From the NCBI RefSeq assembly GCF_001855565.1, contig NZ_MKCR01000003.1, positions 124,001 through 188,000 on the forward strand: 64,000 nt of DNA, written 5' to 3'. Below the pieces are notes generated by a model that made no database searches, was not told where the DNA came from, and was given only the letters and a program-made list of their open reading frames with translations. Both the position numbers and the translations under genes were made by a program. Position 1 is the stretch's first letter, and each line of letters opens with the position of its first letter. The DNA comes from Chromobacterium amazonense (GTDB lineage Bacteria > Pseudomonadota > Gammaproteobacteria > Burkholderiales > Chromobacteriaceae). Shown one piece after another: positions 44,380 to 51,835 of the stretch.

Positions 44380-45840
44380 TCAGGAAGCTTCTCCCAGCAG
44401 GCTGCGCAGCCGCTGGATGGCTTCATCGCGCTCGGCCATTTTCTGGCGGTGCAAGCGTTCCGCGGCGATGACGTCACCCTTGCAGTGCGGACAGGTGGTT
44501 TCGTGCTGATGGATGTATTGCCTGCAATTGCGGCATAGCGTCAGCCTTGCCGGCGGACGGCCGGTTTCCGGCGCTTTCTTGCCGCGGTTTTTCCAGCTGA
44601 GTTCTATGACTTGGCCGCTGCGGCTGATCTGGCTCACCACCTTGCCGCTGGCGATTTCTTCGGTGATCAGATCGAAACGGCCGACGGCGAAGGAATCCTG
44701 CGCGGCGTCTTGCAGCTTGACGATGCGTTCGCGCAGGCCGCGCTGTTGCAAGTCCAGCGCCCGGTAGTGGCAGTAGGGATTGTTGCCGGGCTTGCCCAGG
44801 AGCGAGTGAGACGTCCAGGTGCAGCCGCCGCGACAGACATCGTTGTAATAGCAGCCGCGGCAATAGCCCCACAGATCGTCCACCGAGCGCAGCCGGCCGA
44901 AGTGAATGCCCTCACTGTGCCGCCAGATGTCCTCCAAGGCCATGTCGCGGACATTGCCGCCGGCAAATCCCACGGTGGCCAGAGATGGGCAACCCTTGAC
45001 GGTGCCGTCCGCTTCCAGCGCCATCACTGTTTGCCCCGCGCCGCAGCCGGCCCAGTGCACGCGGTCATCGCCAAAGCCGCGCCAGATGTGTTCGTAAGGG
45101 CCGTAATAGCCGATGTTGTTGCCTATGGTCATCAAGAGGCCGCGTTCCAATCCTTCCTGATACAAGCGAGCGAGCAGCGGCATCAGCTCCAGCACGCGGT
45201 ATGGCTGCAGCAAGACTTCATCGTTGTCGACTGCGTTGCCCATGGCCACGGTCAATTGAATCTGCCAATGCGTGGCGCCGAGTTCGATGATGTGGTCCAT
45301 CAGCTCGGGGAGGTCCGGCATGGTGGCCGCTCCGATCTGGGTGTTGACGCTGACGGCCAGGCCGGCCGCCTTGGCGCGCCGTAAGGCGTCGCTGGCTTTG
45401 TCGAATGAGCCCGGCACATTGCGCAATTTGTCGTGCAGCGGCGCCAGCCCGTCCAGCGAGACGCCCACGCCATTGAGGCCAGCGTCTACCGCCTCCTGCA
45501 GCTTGGCCGGGGTCAGATTGCGGCCGCCGGTTTGGGTGGCGCAATAAATGCCATGGCCGCGTATGGCGCGGATCAGTTGAGTCCAATCCTTGCGCAGATA
45601 GGCTTCTCCGCCGATCAGCGTGATTTCGCGCGTGCCCAGTTTCGCCAGCGCGTCTATCACCTGCAGGCATTCCGCCGTGGAGAGTTCGCTGGGGCGGCGG
45701 TGGCCGGCGCGGGAGCCGCAATGCAGGCACTTGAGGTCGCAGGCCAGGGTGATTTCCCAGACCACGTGAACCGGGTTGTAGCGCTCGAAGTCTTCTCGGC
45801 TGAGATAGCGGGCAGGGCGTTTTTCTTGGCTGTCGGACAT
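44380..45840 (-). CDS. Radical SAM/SPASM peptide-maturase-like enzyme
   Basis: A 486-residue enzyme. The radical SAM cluster ligands are C34, C38 and C41 in TLACDLKCLHC, followed by the GGEAYLR motif. A SPASM domain (about 262-372) has cysteines in WAGCGAGQ, KGCPSL, YCRGCYYNDVCRGGC and PYC, able to hold auxiliary iron-sulfur clusters. A C-terminal zinc ribbon (CRNC and CPHC, about 435-455) and a basic helix end it. SPASM enzymes modify ribosomally made peptides or proteins. The gene lies after two DUF1842/DUF1843 genes with a hairpin in between; I recall a maturase class tied to GDL-motif peptides that may be this family. Confidence 0.85.
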   Translation of the reverse strand: MSDSQEKRPARYLSREDFERYNPVHVVWEITLACDLKCLHCGSRAGHRRPSELSTAECLQVIDALAKLGTREITLIGGEAYLRKDWTQLIRAIRGHGIYCATQTGGRNLTPAKLQEAVDAGLNGVGVSLDGLAPLHDKLRNVPGSFDKASDALRRAKAAGLAVSVNTQIGAATMPDLPELMDHIIELGATHWQIQLTVAMGNAVDNDEVLLQPYRVLELMPLLARLYQEGLERGLLMTIGNNIGYYGPYEHIWRGFGDDRVHWAGCGAGQTVMALEADGTVKGCPSLATVGFAGGNVRDMALEDIWRHSEGIHFGRLRSVDDLWGYCRGCYYNDVCRGGCTWTSHSLLGKPGNNPYCHYRALDLQQRGLRERIVKLQDAAQDSFAVGRFDLITEEIASGKVVSQISRSGQVIELSWKNRGKKAPETGRPPARLTLCRNCRQYIHQHETTCPHCKGDVIAAERLHRQKMAERDEAIQRLRSLLGEAS

Positions 45841-45858
45841 GGGCGTTCCTTGGCGGGA

Positions 45859-45881
45859 AGTCCGGGCATGGAGCCCGGACT
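45859..45881 (-). promoter_or_regulatory. Stem-loop between the DUF1842/1843 gene and the radical SAM gene
   Basis: AGTCCGGGC (45859-45867) and GCCCGGACT (45873-45881) form a perfect 9-bp stem with a 5-base loop in the 82-base gap. There is no T run, so it is more like an RNA-stabilising or processing hairpin than a terminator. Such an element would let the upstream small proteins be made in excess over the enzyme. Confidence 0.6.
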
Positions 45882-45922
45882 GTCTAGCGGTTCACCGCCC
45901 TCGCCGGGGCGGCTGCGGCGGG

Positions 45923-46477
45923 TCAGCGGCTGCCCAGCTTTTCCAGGGCTTCGTTCAAGCTGCGGATCTGCGCCTCGGCCGCGGCAAGCAGTTGCCGCGC
46001 CTTGGTCTCGCCGACATCGGCCCGGCTGGCTTCCGTCAGCGCCGAAGCGTAGAGCGTATGGAAGTGGGAGCCGGCATTGGCGCTGGTATTGGAAATATCT
46101 TCCGCCACGGTGGAGGTGGCGGCCAAATGCTGATTGACGACGTTATGCCACTCGCCGTTATAGAAGTACTTGTAGCTGACGGTGCCGTTTTGCCAGTCTG
46201 CGGACAGGTGTCCGCGCAGATGGAAGGTTTCCGCCACTTTGCTGATCGGGCTGGTGGGGCTGCCGTCCAGCACCAGGATCACTTGGTCGCCCAGGACGGA
46301 AAAATAGCCCCAGACATTGGCCTTGAAGTCCACTGGCGGATTGGTGCTTTGGAACACGCTCGCCGTGCCGGCGACCTTCTTGTTGGCGGTATCGACCACC
46401 AGATTCAGATTCAGTATTGGCGCGCCGTAAGCCGAGGTGGCGGTGGCGAGGCGGACGAGGAATAGTTCTTCGGACAT
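45923..46477 (-). CDS. DUF1842/DUF1843-type protein 2
   Basis: A 184-residue protein without signal peptide. Residues about 5-115 (LFLVRLATATSAYGAPILNLNLVVDTANKKVAGTA, then NVWGYFSVLGDQVILVLDG, then SADWQNGTVSYKYFYNGEWHNV) match the beta-rich DUF1842 domain; the helical tail (about 138-184, FHTLYASALTEASRADVGETKARQLLAAAEAQIRSL) is like DUF1843 but lacks a GDL motif. It is a paralogue of the protein encoded just upstream (52-base gap) and precedes the radical SAM gene, so it is a candidate substrate or partner of that enzyme. Confidence 0.72.
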   Translation of the reverse strand: MSEELFLVRLATATSAYGAPILNLNLVVDTANKKVAGTASVFQSTNPPVDFKANVWGYFSVLGDQVILVLDGSPTSPISKVAETFHLRGHLSADWQNGTVSYKYFYNGEWHNVVNQHLAATSTVAEDISNTSANAGSHFHTLYASALTEASRADVGETKARQLLAAAEAQIRSLNEALEKLGSR

Positions 46478-46529
46478 GGGGAAGGCTCCCGAAATAGGGT
46501 TGGATCAAGGTGTTCGCAAAGTTTGGGGC

Positions 46530-47183
46530 TTAGCGCTGCAGCTTCTCTTTGAGGAGATTGGCCGCCGCCAGCAGGCTGTCTCGCTGATTGGTTGCCGATT
46601 CGCGCAGCCGGCTGATTTCGGCCGCGTCGTTCTTGGCGACGGCGTTTTGGACGGAAACCGCGTACAGCGGGGTATAGACTGGATCCGGGTAGGGGTTGAC
46701 CGGCAGGCGTTCCAGCGAGCGGTTCAGATGGGCTGGCGCATTTTCCACATTGATCCAGGTCTGGCCATCGTCGTAGCTGTAGTTGGCGACACCCTCCGCC
46801 CAAGTGCGGTCAAGCAGCAGCGCGATCTTGAAGCCGATGGGAGAATTGGCGTGCGGGCCGCCATGGTTTCCTTGGGCGGTGATCAGGATGCGGCCGTCCG
46901 ATGGCGGCATCACGGTGAGGTAGGTGTATTGTCCCCACACGTCATAGGCTGTGGCGGACGGATTTTGCGTGGCGACGACCTGGGTGATTTTGGCAAAACC
47001 CACTACCGTGTCCGCCACGGTATTCACCAGCAAGGTCAGCTTCAGGGTCTGCGCTCCGGCGGCGCCAGTGGTGATGATGTAGCTGACAGGGAATAGGGCA
47101 TCCTGGGTGCGGCCGGCAGTGCCTTGCGCCTGTTGTAGAGCGGTGCCGTAGGGCGGCGCGGACAGGTTGGTCGATTCGCTCAT
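46530..47183 (-). CDS. DUF1842/DUF1843-type protein 1
   Basis: A 217-residue protein without signal peptide. After an N-terminal PPYGTALQQAQ segment (residues 10-20) comes a DUF1842-like beta domain (about 30-150: LKLTLLVNTVADTVVGFAKITQ, WGQYTYLTVMPPSDGRILITAQG, WAEGVANYSYDDGQTWINVE) and a DUF1843-like helical tail (about 168-217: YTPLYAVSVQNAVAKNDAAEISRLRE). The N-terminal motif resembles the start of the tail, as if a DUF1843 motif were duplicated. AAGGAAG precedes the ATG. It is the first gene of the minus-strand cluster and diverges from the KfrA-like gene. Confidence 0.72.
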   Translation of the reverse strand: MSESTNLSAPPYGTALQQAQGTAGRTQDALFPVSYIITTGAAGAQTLKLTLLVNTVADTVVGFAKITQVVATQNPSATAYDVWGQYTYLTVMPPSDGRILITAQGNHGGPHANSPIGFKIALLLDRTWAEGVANYSYDDGQTWINVENAPAHLNRSLERLPVNPYPDPVYTPLYAVSVQNAVAKNDAAEISRLRESATNQRDSLLAAANLLKEKLQR

Positions 47184-47331
47184 GTCGTCTTCCTTGATAG
47201 AGGGTGAGGGAGGGCTGGCGTGATGGGCCGGGTCAAGGCTTGCCAGTGCTTACCGGTTTAGCAGGCGGAGCAAGACGTGTTTTGGCATTAAGGACAGGTG
47301 GGCTGGGCCGCATTTGGTTGGCTTGTTGGCA

Positions 47332-47460
47332 GGCATTCCATGCCTTAAACTTCCGATAAGTACAATTATCGGAAAAACAATGAAGATATGATTAAATAAA
47401 TAATGATATACGTAATATATTTTATTCATTACATTTGCTACACTTTGAGGGAGACATCAA
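47332..47460. promoter_or_regulatory. A/T-rich divergent control region with perfect operator palindrome
   Basis: TTCCGATAA (47351-47359) and TTATCGGAA (47366-47374) form a perfect 9-bp inverted repeat with a 6-base spacer. A smaller dyad GGCAT-TCC-ATGCC lies at 47332-47344. The next 80 bases are strikingly A/T-rich (several TATATA/TAATAT runs) up to the KfrA-like start at 47476. The palindrome is a good candidate for an autoregulatory KfrA site. Confidence 0.65.
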
Positions 47461-47475
47461 ACAGGTAAACAGCAC

Positions 47476-48510
47476 ATGGCTGCGGATATCTATGCACGCA
47501 TTCGCCAGGCGGCGTTCGAGCTGGTGGGCGAGGGCGCCTGGCCTACGGTGGCCGACGTGCGCGCCCGCTTGGGCAGCGGCTCCAACACCACCATCAATAA
47601 CGCCTTGAAGGAATGGCGGCAGGAGTTTTTATCCAGAGTGGCGGTCTCGTCGCGTCGGTCGGACTGGCCGCCCAGCCTGGCGGAGGCTTTTGAGCAGGTT
47701 TGGCAAAAAGCTTGCGACGAGGCTGATCAGCAGTTGGAAACGGTGCGTCAAGAGGTAGCGGAAGAGGCTGCGGCGCTGCGCGCCGAGCGCGATGGCTTGC
47801 TGCAAAAGCAGGAACTGGCGGAGGCGGAGCTGCAATCGCTGCGCCATGAGCTGGAATTGCGCGCAGCCAGGCAAGTGGAGCTGGATGGCGAGTTGCGTCA
47901 GGAGCGCCAGCGCGCGGAGAAGCTGCAGGAAGAACGCCGGCAATTGCTGAGCGCGCAGGAGGCCTTGCGGCAGGAGCTGTCGACCCTCCGCAAACAGGCC
48001 GATGCCCGCGAGGCTGAGCTGCAAGAAAAGCATGAGCAGCAACTGCGCGAAGCGCGCGAGGAGTCCGAGCGGAAAGAAGCGCTGGCCTATGACCGGCTGG
48101 AAGGCTTGCGCGTCAGGCTGTATCAGCAGGTGGAGGACGAGCGCAAGGACATGAAGCAACAATTGCAAAAGCTGGAAAGCGCGTTGCAGCAGGCCCGGCA
48201 GGATGCGGCCAAGATCGAGGGGCTGTGGCGCGAGCGGGTGCTGGAGCGCGAGCGCGAAAACGGCGGCTTGCAGGCCCGGCTCGACATGCAGCAACAGCAG
48301 GCCGAAGAGGCCAGGCAGCAGTCGCGCGAAGCCGCGGAAGCCGCAGAGCGGCGCTTGCGACAGCTGGCTGAGGAGCACGCGCGGCTGCAGGAGCGACAGT
48401 CGCTGCTGCCGGAGCAGTGGCTGGAGCGTGTCTGCGCGGTTTTGCTGGCGGGCGAGTTGCCCCGGGAGCCGGAATCGGCCCGCGCCTGGCTGCGTTCACA
48501 AATGGGCTGA
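47476..48510 (+). CDS. KfrA-like DNA-binding coiled-coil protein
   Basis: A 344-residue protein. Residues 1-60 (IYARIRQAAFELVGEGAWPTVADVRARLGSGSNTTINNALKEWR) are a KfrA_N-type helix-turn-helix; residues about 85-310 are one long alpha-helical coiled coil extremely rich in Glu, Gln, Arg and Ala. KfrA of plasmid RK2 is an autorepressor and nucleoid-like filament linked to plasmid maintenance. A chromosomal copy next to a tyrosine recombinase suggests a mobile-element origin. A perfect palindrome and an A/T-rich region lie upstream. The start at 47476 is a clear ATG. Confidence 0.88.
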   Translation: MAADIYARIRQAAFELVGEGAWPTVADVRARLGSGSNTTINNALKEWRQEFLSRVAVSSRRSDWPPSLAEAFEQVWQKACDEADQQLETVRQEVAEEAAALRAERDGLLQKQELAEAELQSLRHELELRAARQVELDGELRQERQRAEKLQEERRQLLSAQEALRQELSTLRKQADAREAELQEKHEQQLREAREESERKEALAYDRLEGLRVRLYQQVEDERKDMKQQLQKLESALQQARQDAAKIEGLWRERVLERERENGGLQARLDMQQQQAEEARQQSREAAEAAERRLRQLAEEHARLQERQSLLPEQWLERVCAVLLAGELPREPESARAWLRSQMG

Positions 48511-48557
48511 TTGCGCGCCCATTGCGGCGCATCATGGCCAGTTGCGGCGCAATCCCC

Positions 48558-48617
48558 TACAATGTGCATCGACTCAATAGCGGCCTCCGCAGCGCAATGC
48601 GACCGGAGCCGCTTTTT
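48558..48617 (+). terminator. Terminator after the KfrA-like gene, close to the pseudouridine synthase start
   Basis: AGCGG-C-CTCCG (48579-48589) pairs with CGGAGCCGCT (48604-48613) apart from one bulged C, followed by TTTTT. It is only 17 bases before the next start codon. A TACAAT hexamer at 48558-48563 could be a promoter just upstream, in which case the hairpin sits in the leader as an attenuator. Confidence 0.65.
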
Positions 48618-48633
48618 CATTACGGAAAGACAA

Positions 48634-49362
48634 ATGGAACCTGTACGCCTGTCAAAACGCATGGCCGAACTGGGGCTGTGCTCGCGCCGGGAGGCAGACA
48701 GCTATATCGAGCAAGGCTGGGTCAAGGTGGATGGCGAAGTGGCCATCCTGGGCCAGAAGGTGCTGCCGCACAACCGTATCGAAGTCGACAAGAAGGCTCA
48801 GGATGCGCAGTCCGCCCGCGTCACCATTCTGCTGAACAAGCCGGTAGGTTATGTGTCCGGCCAGGCCGAAGACGGTTACGAGCCGGCCGTGGTGCTGGTG
48901 AAGCCGGAAAACCAATGGTCGGAAGACAGCAGCCGCAAGCGCTTCCAGCCCTCGCATTTGCGCGGTCTGGCGCCGGCCGGCCGGCTGGATATCGACTCGG
49001 TGGGGCTGTTGGTATTGACGCAGGATGGCCGCGTCGCCAAGCACCTGATCGGCGAGCACTCCGAGGTGGAGAAAGAATATCTGGTGCGGGTGGAGGGGGA
49101 GCTGATCCCCAACGGACTGGCCCTGCTGAACCATGGCTTGGAGCTGGACGGCAAGAAGCTGTTGCCGGCCAAGGTGAGCTGGCAGAACGAAGATCAGCTG
49201 CGTTTCGTGCTGCGCGAAGGCAAGAAGCGGCAGATCCGCCGCATGTGCGAACTGGTGGGCTTGCGCGTGGTGGGCTTGAAGCGCATCGCCATCGGCAAGG
49301 TGAAGCTGGGCAACCTGCCTACCGGGCAGTGGCGCTACCTGCGCGACGACGAGCAGTTCTGA
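48634..49362 (+). CDS. Ribosomal large-subunit pseudouridine synthase, RluB/RluF type
   Basis: A 242-residue RsuA-family enzyme. An N-terminal S4 RNA-binding domain ([31 protein letters not shown], residues 4-34) precedes the catalytic domain with the invariant Asp D119 in [15 protein letters not shown], and the C-terminal [28 protein letters not shown] motif is complete. It converts a specific uridine of 23S rRNA to pseudouridine. The [17 protein letters not shown] stretch looks more like the RluF branch than RluB, but the target base is not certain. It probably shares a transcript with the next gene (34-base gap). Confidence 0.88.
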   Translation: MEPVRLSKRMAELGLCSRREADSYIEQGWVKVDGEVAILGQKVLPHNRIEVDKKAQDAQSARVTILLNKPVGYVSGQAEDGYEPAVVLVKPENQWSEDSSRKRFQPSHLRGLAPAGRLDIDSVGLLVLTQDGRVAKHLIGEHSEVEKEYLVRVEGELIPNGLALLNHGLELDGKKLLPAKVSWQNEDQLRFVLREGKKRQIRRMCELVGLRVVGLKRIAIGKVKLGNLPTGQWRYLRDDEQF

Positions 49363-49396
49363 TACCGATAATCAGGCGAATAAACGGAGAGGCGGC

Positions 49397-50395
49397 ATGT
49401 TCGAACGGTGGTTGCGCAAACTGGGCCTGGACCCGCAAAGCCGACAGCGCGCTCGCGAGCAGGCAGCCCTGATCGAGCAGCTGATCGATACCTGCGACCG
49501 GCGCCTGCGCCTGCTGCCCGGTTATCAGGACGCGCTGGCGCCGGGCATGCGCATCTCGCAGACGTATTTGTCATCGCTGATGTCGCAGCTGCCGCCGGTA
49601 TTGGAGCTGTCGCTTCCCAGCTTCTCGCGCGATCCGCGGCTGGGTCTGTTGTTCTCCGGCCCGGCCAGTCTGCTGGAGCTATTGGAGAGCAGCGAGACCT
49701 TGCGCGAGTTTTTCCTGTCGGCGTCCAATGGCGACGAAGCCTGGGCCTTGCTGGCCATGCAGCGCAGCGAAACCGGGCGCTTTGGCGTTGCCATGGAAAA
49801 CGGCGAGCTGCGCAGCGATGTGGCGCAAGTGGTCGTCAGTTTCGATGGCCACCGGCTGATGGTGCCCAGCCCCAGCCAGGAGGCGTTCCTGCAGCGCTCC
49901 GGCGCCCACGCGCTGGATGTGCTGAGCGCGGTGATCGCGCGCCGCTTGAGCCTGATGGAACAAAGCCGGCAGCTGCTGGAATCGGAACAGGCCCGGCTGC
50001 AACTGCGCCGGTTGGCGCTGCAGTCAGAAGGTTGCACCGTGGTGGATGGGCAGGCTGACGACGATCTGCCGGACTCTGTGGCCGGAGTCGACGCTCGGCT
50101 GGCCGAGCTGAAGCCGCAGCTGGCGGAGCTGCGCAGCCATGCCGGCCTGGAAGGCACGCTGGATGTGGTGCGCCAGGTGTTGGAGCGGCCGGAGGACTAT
50201 TTCTGTGTGCAGACTGTGACGCTGCGGCTCAATCGCATGGGCATCAAGGTGGAGGGCGATGATGAAGGCGCCACCGATCTGATGCTGGAAGAGGTGGTGC
50301 TGGGCAAGCTGCAGCCCATACGCCGCGCCCTGGTGCCGGTGCGGGTGCGGCGGGACGATATCGCCGAGCTGCGGCGGCAGTTTGGCCAGGGCTGA
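49397..50395 (+). CDS. Uncharacterised protein (332 aa)
   Basis: A 332-residue soluble protein that I do not recognise. It has no signal peptide or membrane helix. The N-terminus (FERWLRKLGLDPQSRQRAREQAALIEQLIDTCDRRLRLLPGY) and the middle (AVIARRLSLMEQSRQLLESEQARLQLRRLALQSE) are helical and Arg/Leu-rich, and the C-terminal part (YFCVQTVTLRLNRMGIKVEGDDEGATDLMLEEVVLGKLQPIRRALVPVRVRRDDI) looks beta-rich. It follows the pseudouridine synthase gene by 34 bases on the same strand and is followed by a terminator, so the two form an operon. A link to rRNA modification is only contextual. Confidence 0.75.
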   Translation: MFERWLRKLGLDPQSRQRAREQAALIEQLIDTCDRRLRLLPGYQDALAPGMRISQTYLSSLMSQLPPVLELSLPSFSRDPRLGLLFSGPASLLELLESSETLREFFLSASNGDEAWALLAMQRSETGRFGVAMENGELRSDVAQVVVSFDGHRLMVPSPSQEAFLQRSGAHALDVLSAVIARRLSLMEQSRQLLESEQARLQLRRLALQSEGCTVVDGQADDDLPDSVAGVDARLAELKPQLAELRSHAGLEGTLDVVRQVLERPEDYFCVQTVTLRLNRMGIKVEGDDEGATDLMLEEVVLGKLQPIRRALVPVRVRRDDIAELRRQFGQG

Positions 50396-50562
50396 ACGGT
50401 TTCGCGCGGCACGCGCGTCAAAGCGGGCCAGCACTCCGAGGCGCGTGCCGGATCGGGTATTTCGCGAGCCGCTCCGAGTAAAAACAGTGCAGCTTGCGAC
50501 GAACCGGCTATGCTGAATACAGCACAAGTTTCAATCGGCCTCAGGGCGGTCGGTTGAATCTG

Positions 50563-50590
50563 CCCCGACCATCTGGCCGGGGTTTTTTTT
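50563..50590 (+). terminator. Intrinsic terminator after the 332-aa gene
   Basis: CCCCG (50563-50567) and CGGGG (50578-50582), extended inward by a CC/GG pair across one mismatch, are followed by eight T residues. It lies about 170 bases after the stop and 4 bases before the convergent RlmN-like gene ends. Confidence 0.85.
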
Positions 50591-50593
50591 GGT

Positions 50594-51658
50594 TCAGCGC
50601 GCGTCTTTGGTCTGCGGCCGCCCGGTTTGGCGCCGCAGGCGGCTGACATCGATGATCCCAGCGGCCCGCGCGCGCAGCTGGCCGCAGCCGCCGTCCACAT
50701 CCTGGCCGGCCGAATCCCGCACCTTGGTCAGCACGCCGTTATCGTGCAGATAGCGCTTGATCGCCTGCACGCGTTCGCTGGACGGGCGCTGGAAGCTGTC
50801 GCCCTCCACGCTGTTGTAGGGAATGATGTTGAGCACGCCGTACTTGCCCTTCAGCAGGCGCGCTGCCGCGTCCAATTCTTCCTGACTGTCGTTTACGCCG
50901 GCCAGCAGCGTCCACTGATACTGAATGGGATAGCCCACTTGGCGGGCGTAGGCTTCGCCGAGTTCGACCAACTCCGCCGGCGCGATGGGCGGCGCGCGCG
51001 GCAGCAATTGCTGCCGCAAATCGGCGCGGGTGGTGTGCAGGGACAGCGCCAGCGCCGGCTTGACCGGCAGCTGCGGCAAGCGTTCGAAGACGCGCGGATC
51101 GCCCACGGTGGAGAACACCAGGTTTTTGTGGCCGATATTGCCATCAGTGCCCAGCCACTGGATGGCCTCCAGCACATTGTCCAGATTATGCGCCGGTTCG
51201 CCCATTCCCATGAATACCACTTTTTTCACGGGACGGATGCGGCGGGCGAGGGCGACTTGGGCGGCGATCTCCGCGCTGCCCAGCTGGCGCAACAGCCCGC
51301 TTTTGCCGGTCATGCAGAAGGTGCAGCCTACCGCGCATCCCACCTGGCTGGACACGCACAAGCCGTCGCGCGGCAGCAAGACGCTCTCCACCATTTGGCC
51401 GTCGTTCAATTCCACCAAGAGCCGCAACGATCCATCTTCCGCCGTGTGCTGCGAGCGGATGCGCGCCAAACCTTCCAACTGAGCGGCAATGGGCGGCAGG
51501 CCGTTGCGGACGGACAAGGGGAAATAGTCCTCGCTCTTCTGGTGGCGAGTGCCGGCATCGAGCGGCTGGCCCTTGAGCCAGGCGCGGTTGATGCGGCCGA
51601 TGTGGCAGGAGCGGGCGCCGATAGCGGCGAGAGCTTGATGGAATTCCTGGATACGCAT
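50594..51658 (-). CDS. RlmN/Cfr-family radical SAM RNA methyltransferase
   Basis: A 354-residue radical SAM enzyme of the RlmN/Cfr family. The cluster ligands are C108, C112 and C115 in GCAVGCTFC, FMGMGEPAHNLDNV is the family motif, and the methyl-carrying C-terminal Cys is C325 in DVDGGCGQL. These enzymes methylate C2 (RlmN) or C8 (Cfr) of adenosine in 23S rRNA, or tRNA. The N-terminal domain (FHQALAAIGARSCHIGRINRAWLKGQPL) differs from the usual RlmN start, so this may be a paralogue of a housekeeping rlmN elsewhere. The start at 51658 gives the family length. Confidence 0.85.
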   Translation of the reverse strand: MRIQEFHQALAAIGARSCHIGRINRAWLKGQPLDAGTRHQKSEDYFPLSVRNGLPPIAAQLEGLARIRSQHTAEDGSLRLLVELNDGQMVESVLLPRDGLCVSSQVGCAVGCTFCMTGKSGLLRQLGSAEIAAQVALARRIRPVKKVVFMGMGEPAHNLDNVLEAIQWLGTDGNIGHKNLVFSTVGDPRVFERLPQLPVKPALALSLHTTRADLRQQLLPRAPPIAPAELVELGEAYARQVGYPIQYQWTLLAGVNDSQEELDAAARLLKGKYGVLNIIPYNSVEGDSFQRPSSERVQAIKRYLHDNGVLTKVRDSAGQDVDGGCGQLRARAAGIIDVSRLRRQTGRPQTKDAR

Positions 51659-51792
51659 GCGCTGCTTTGGATACGGTTGCTGCGCGCGTGGATATCTCCG
51701 CGCGCAATGATTCAAGCCGCGTAGAGTACCGCAAGATGAGGATAAACGGGTGGGTTTCGCGCGCCTGCGGCGATGTGGCGCGATAAGAAAGA

Positions 51793-51818
51793 ACCCGCTC
51801 CGCCGAAGCGGAGCGGGT
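51793..51818 (-). terminator. Terminator of the Bcr/CflA exporter gene
   Basis: ACCCGCTCCG (51793-51802) and CGGAGCGGGT (51809-51818) make a perfect 10-bp stem with a 6-base loop, followed on the minus strand by TCTTTCTT. It is 18 bases after the exporter stop. Confidence 0.82.
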
Positions 51819-51835
51819 GAGACGCTTGTGACAGA

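Noticed and set aside
43196-47183. Recombinase plus radical SAM cluster as an antiphage defence island
   Set aside because: No nuclease, helicase, NTPase or viperin-type motif is present; the SPASM domain points to peptide modification instead.
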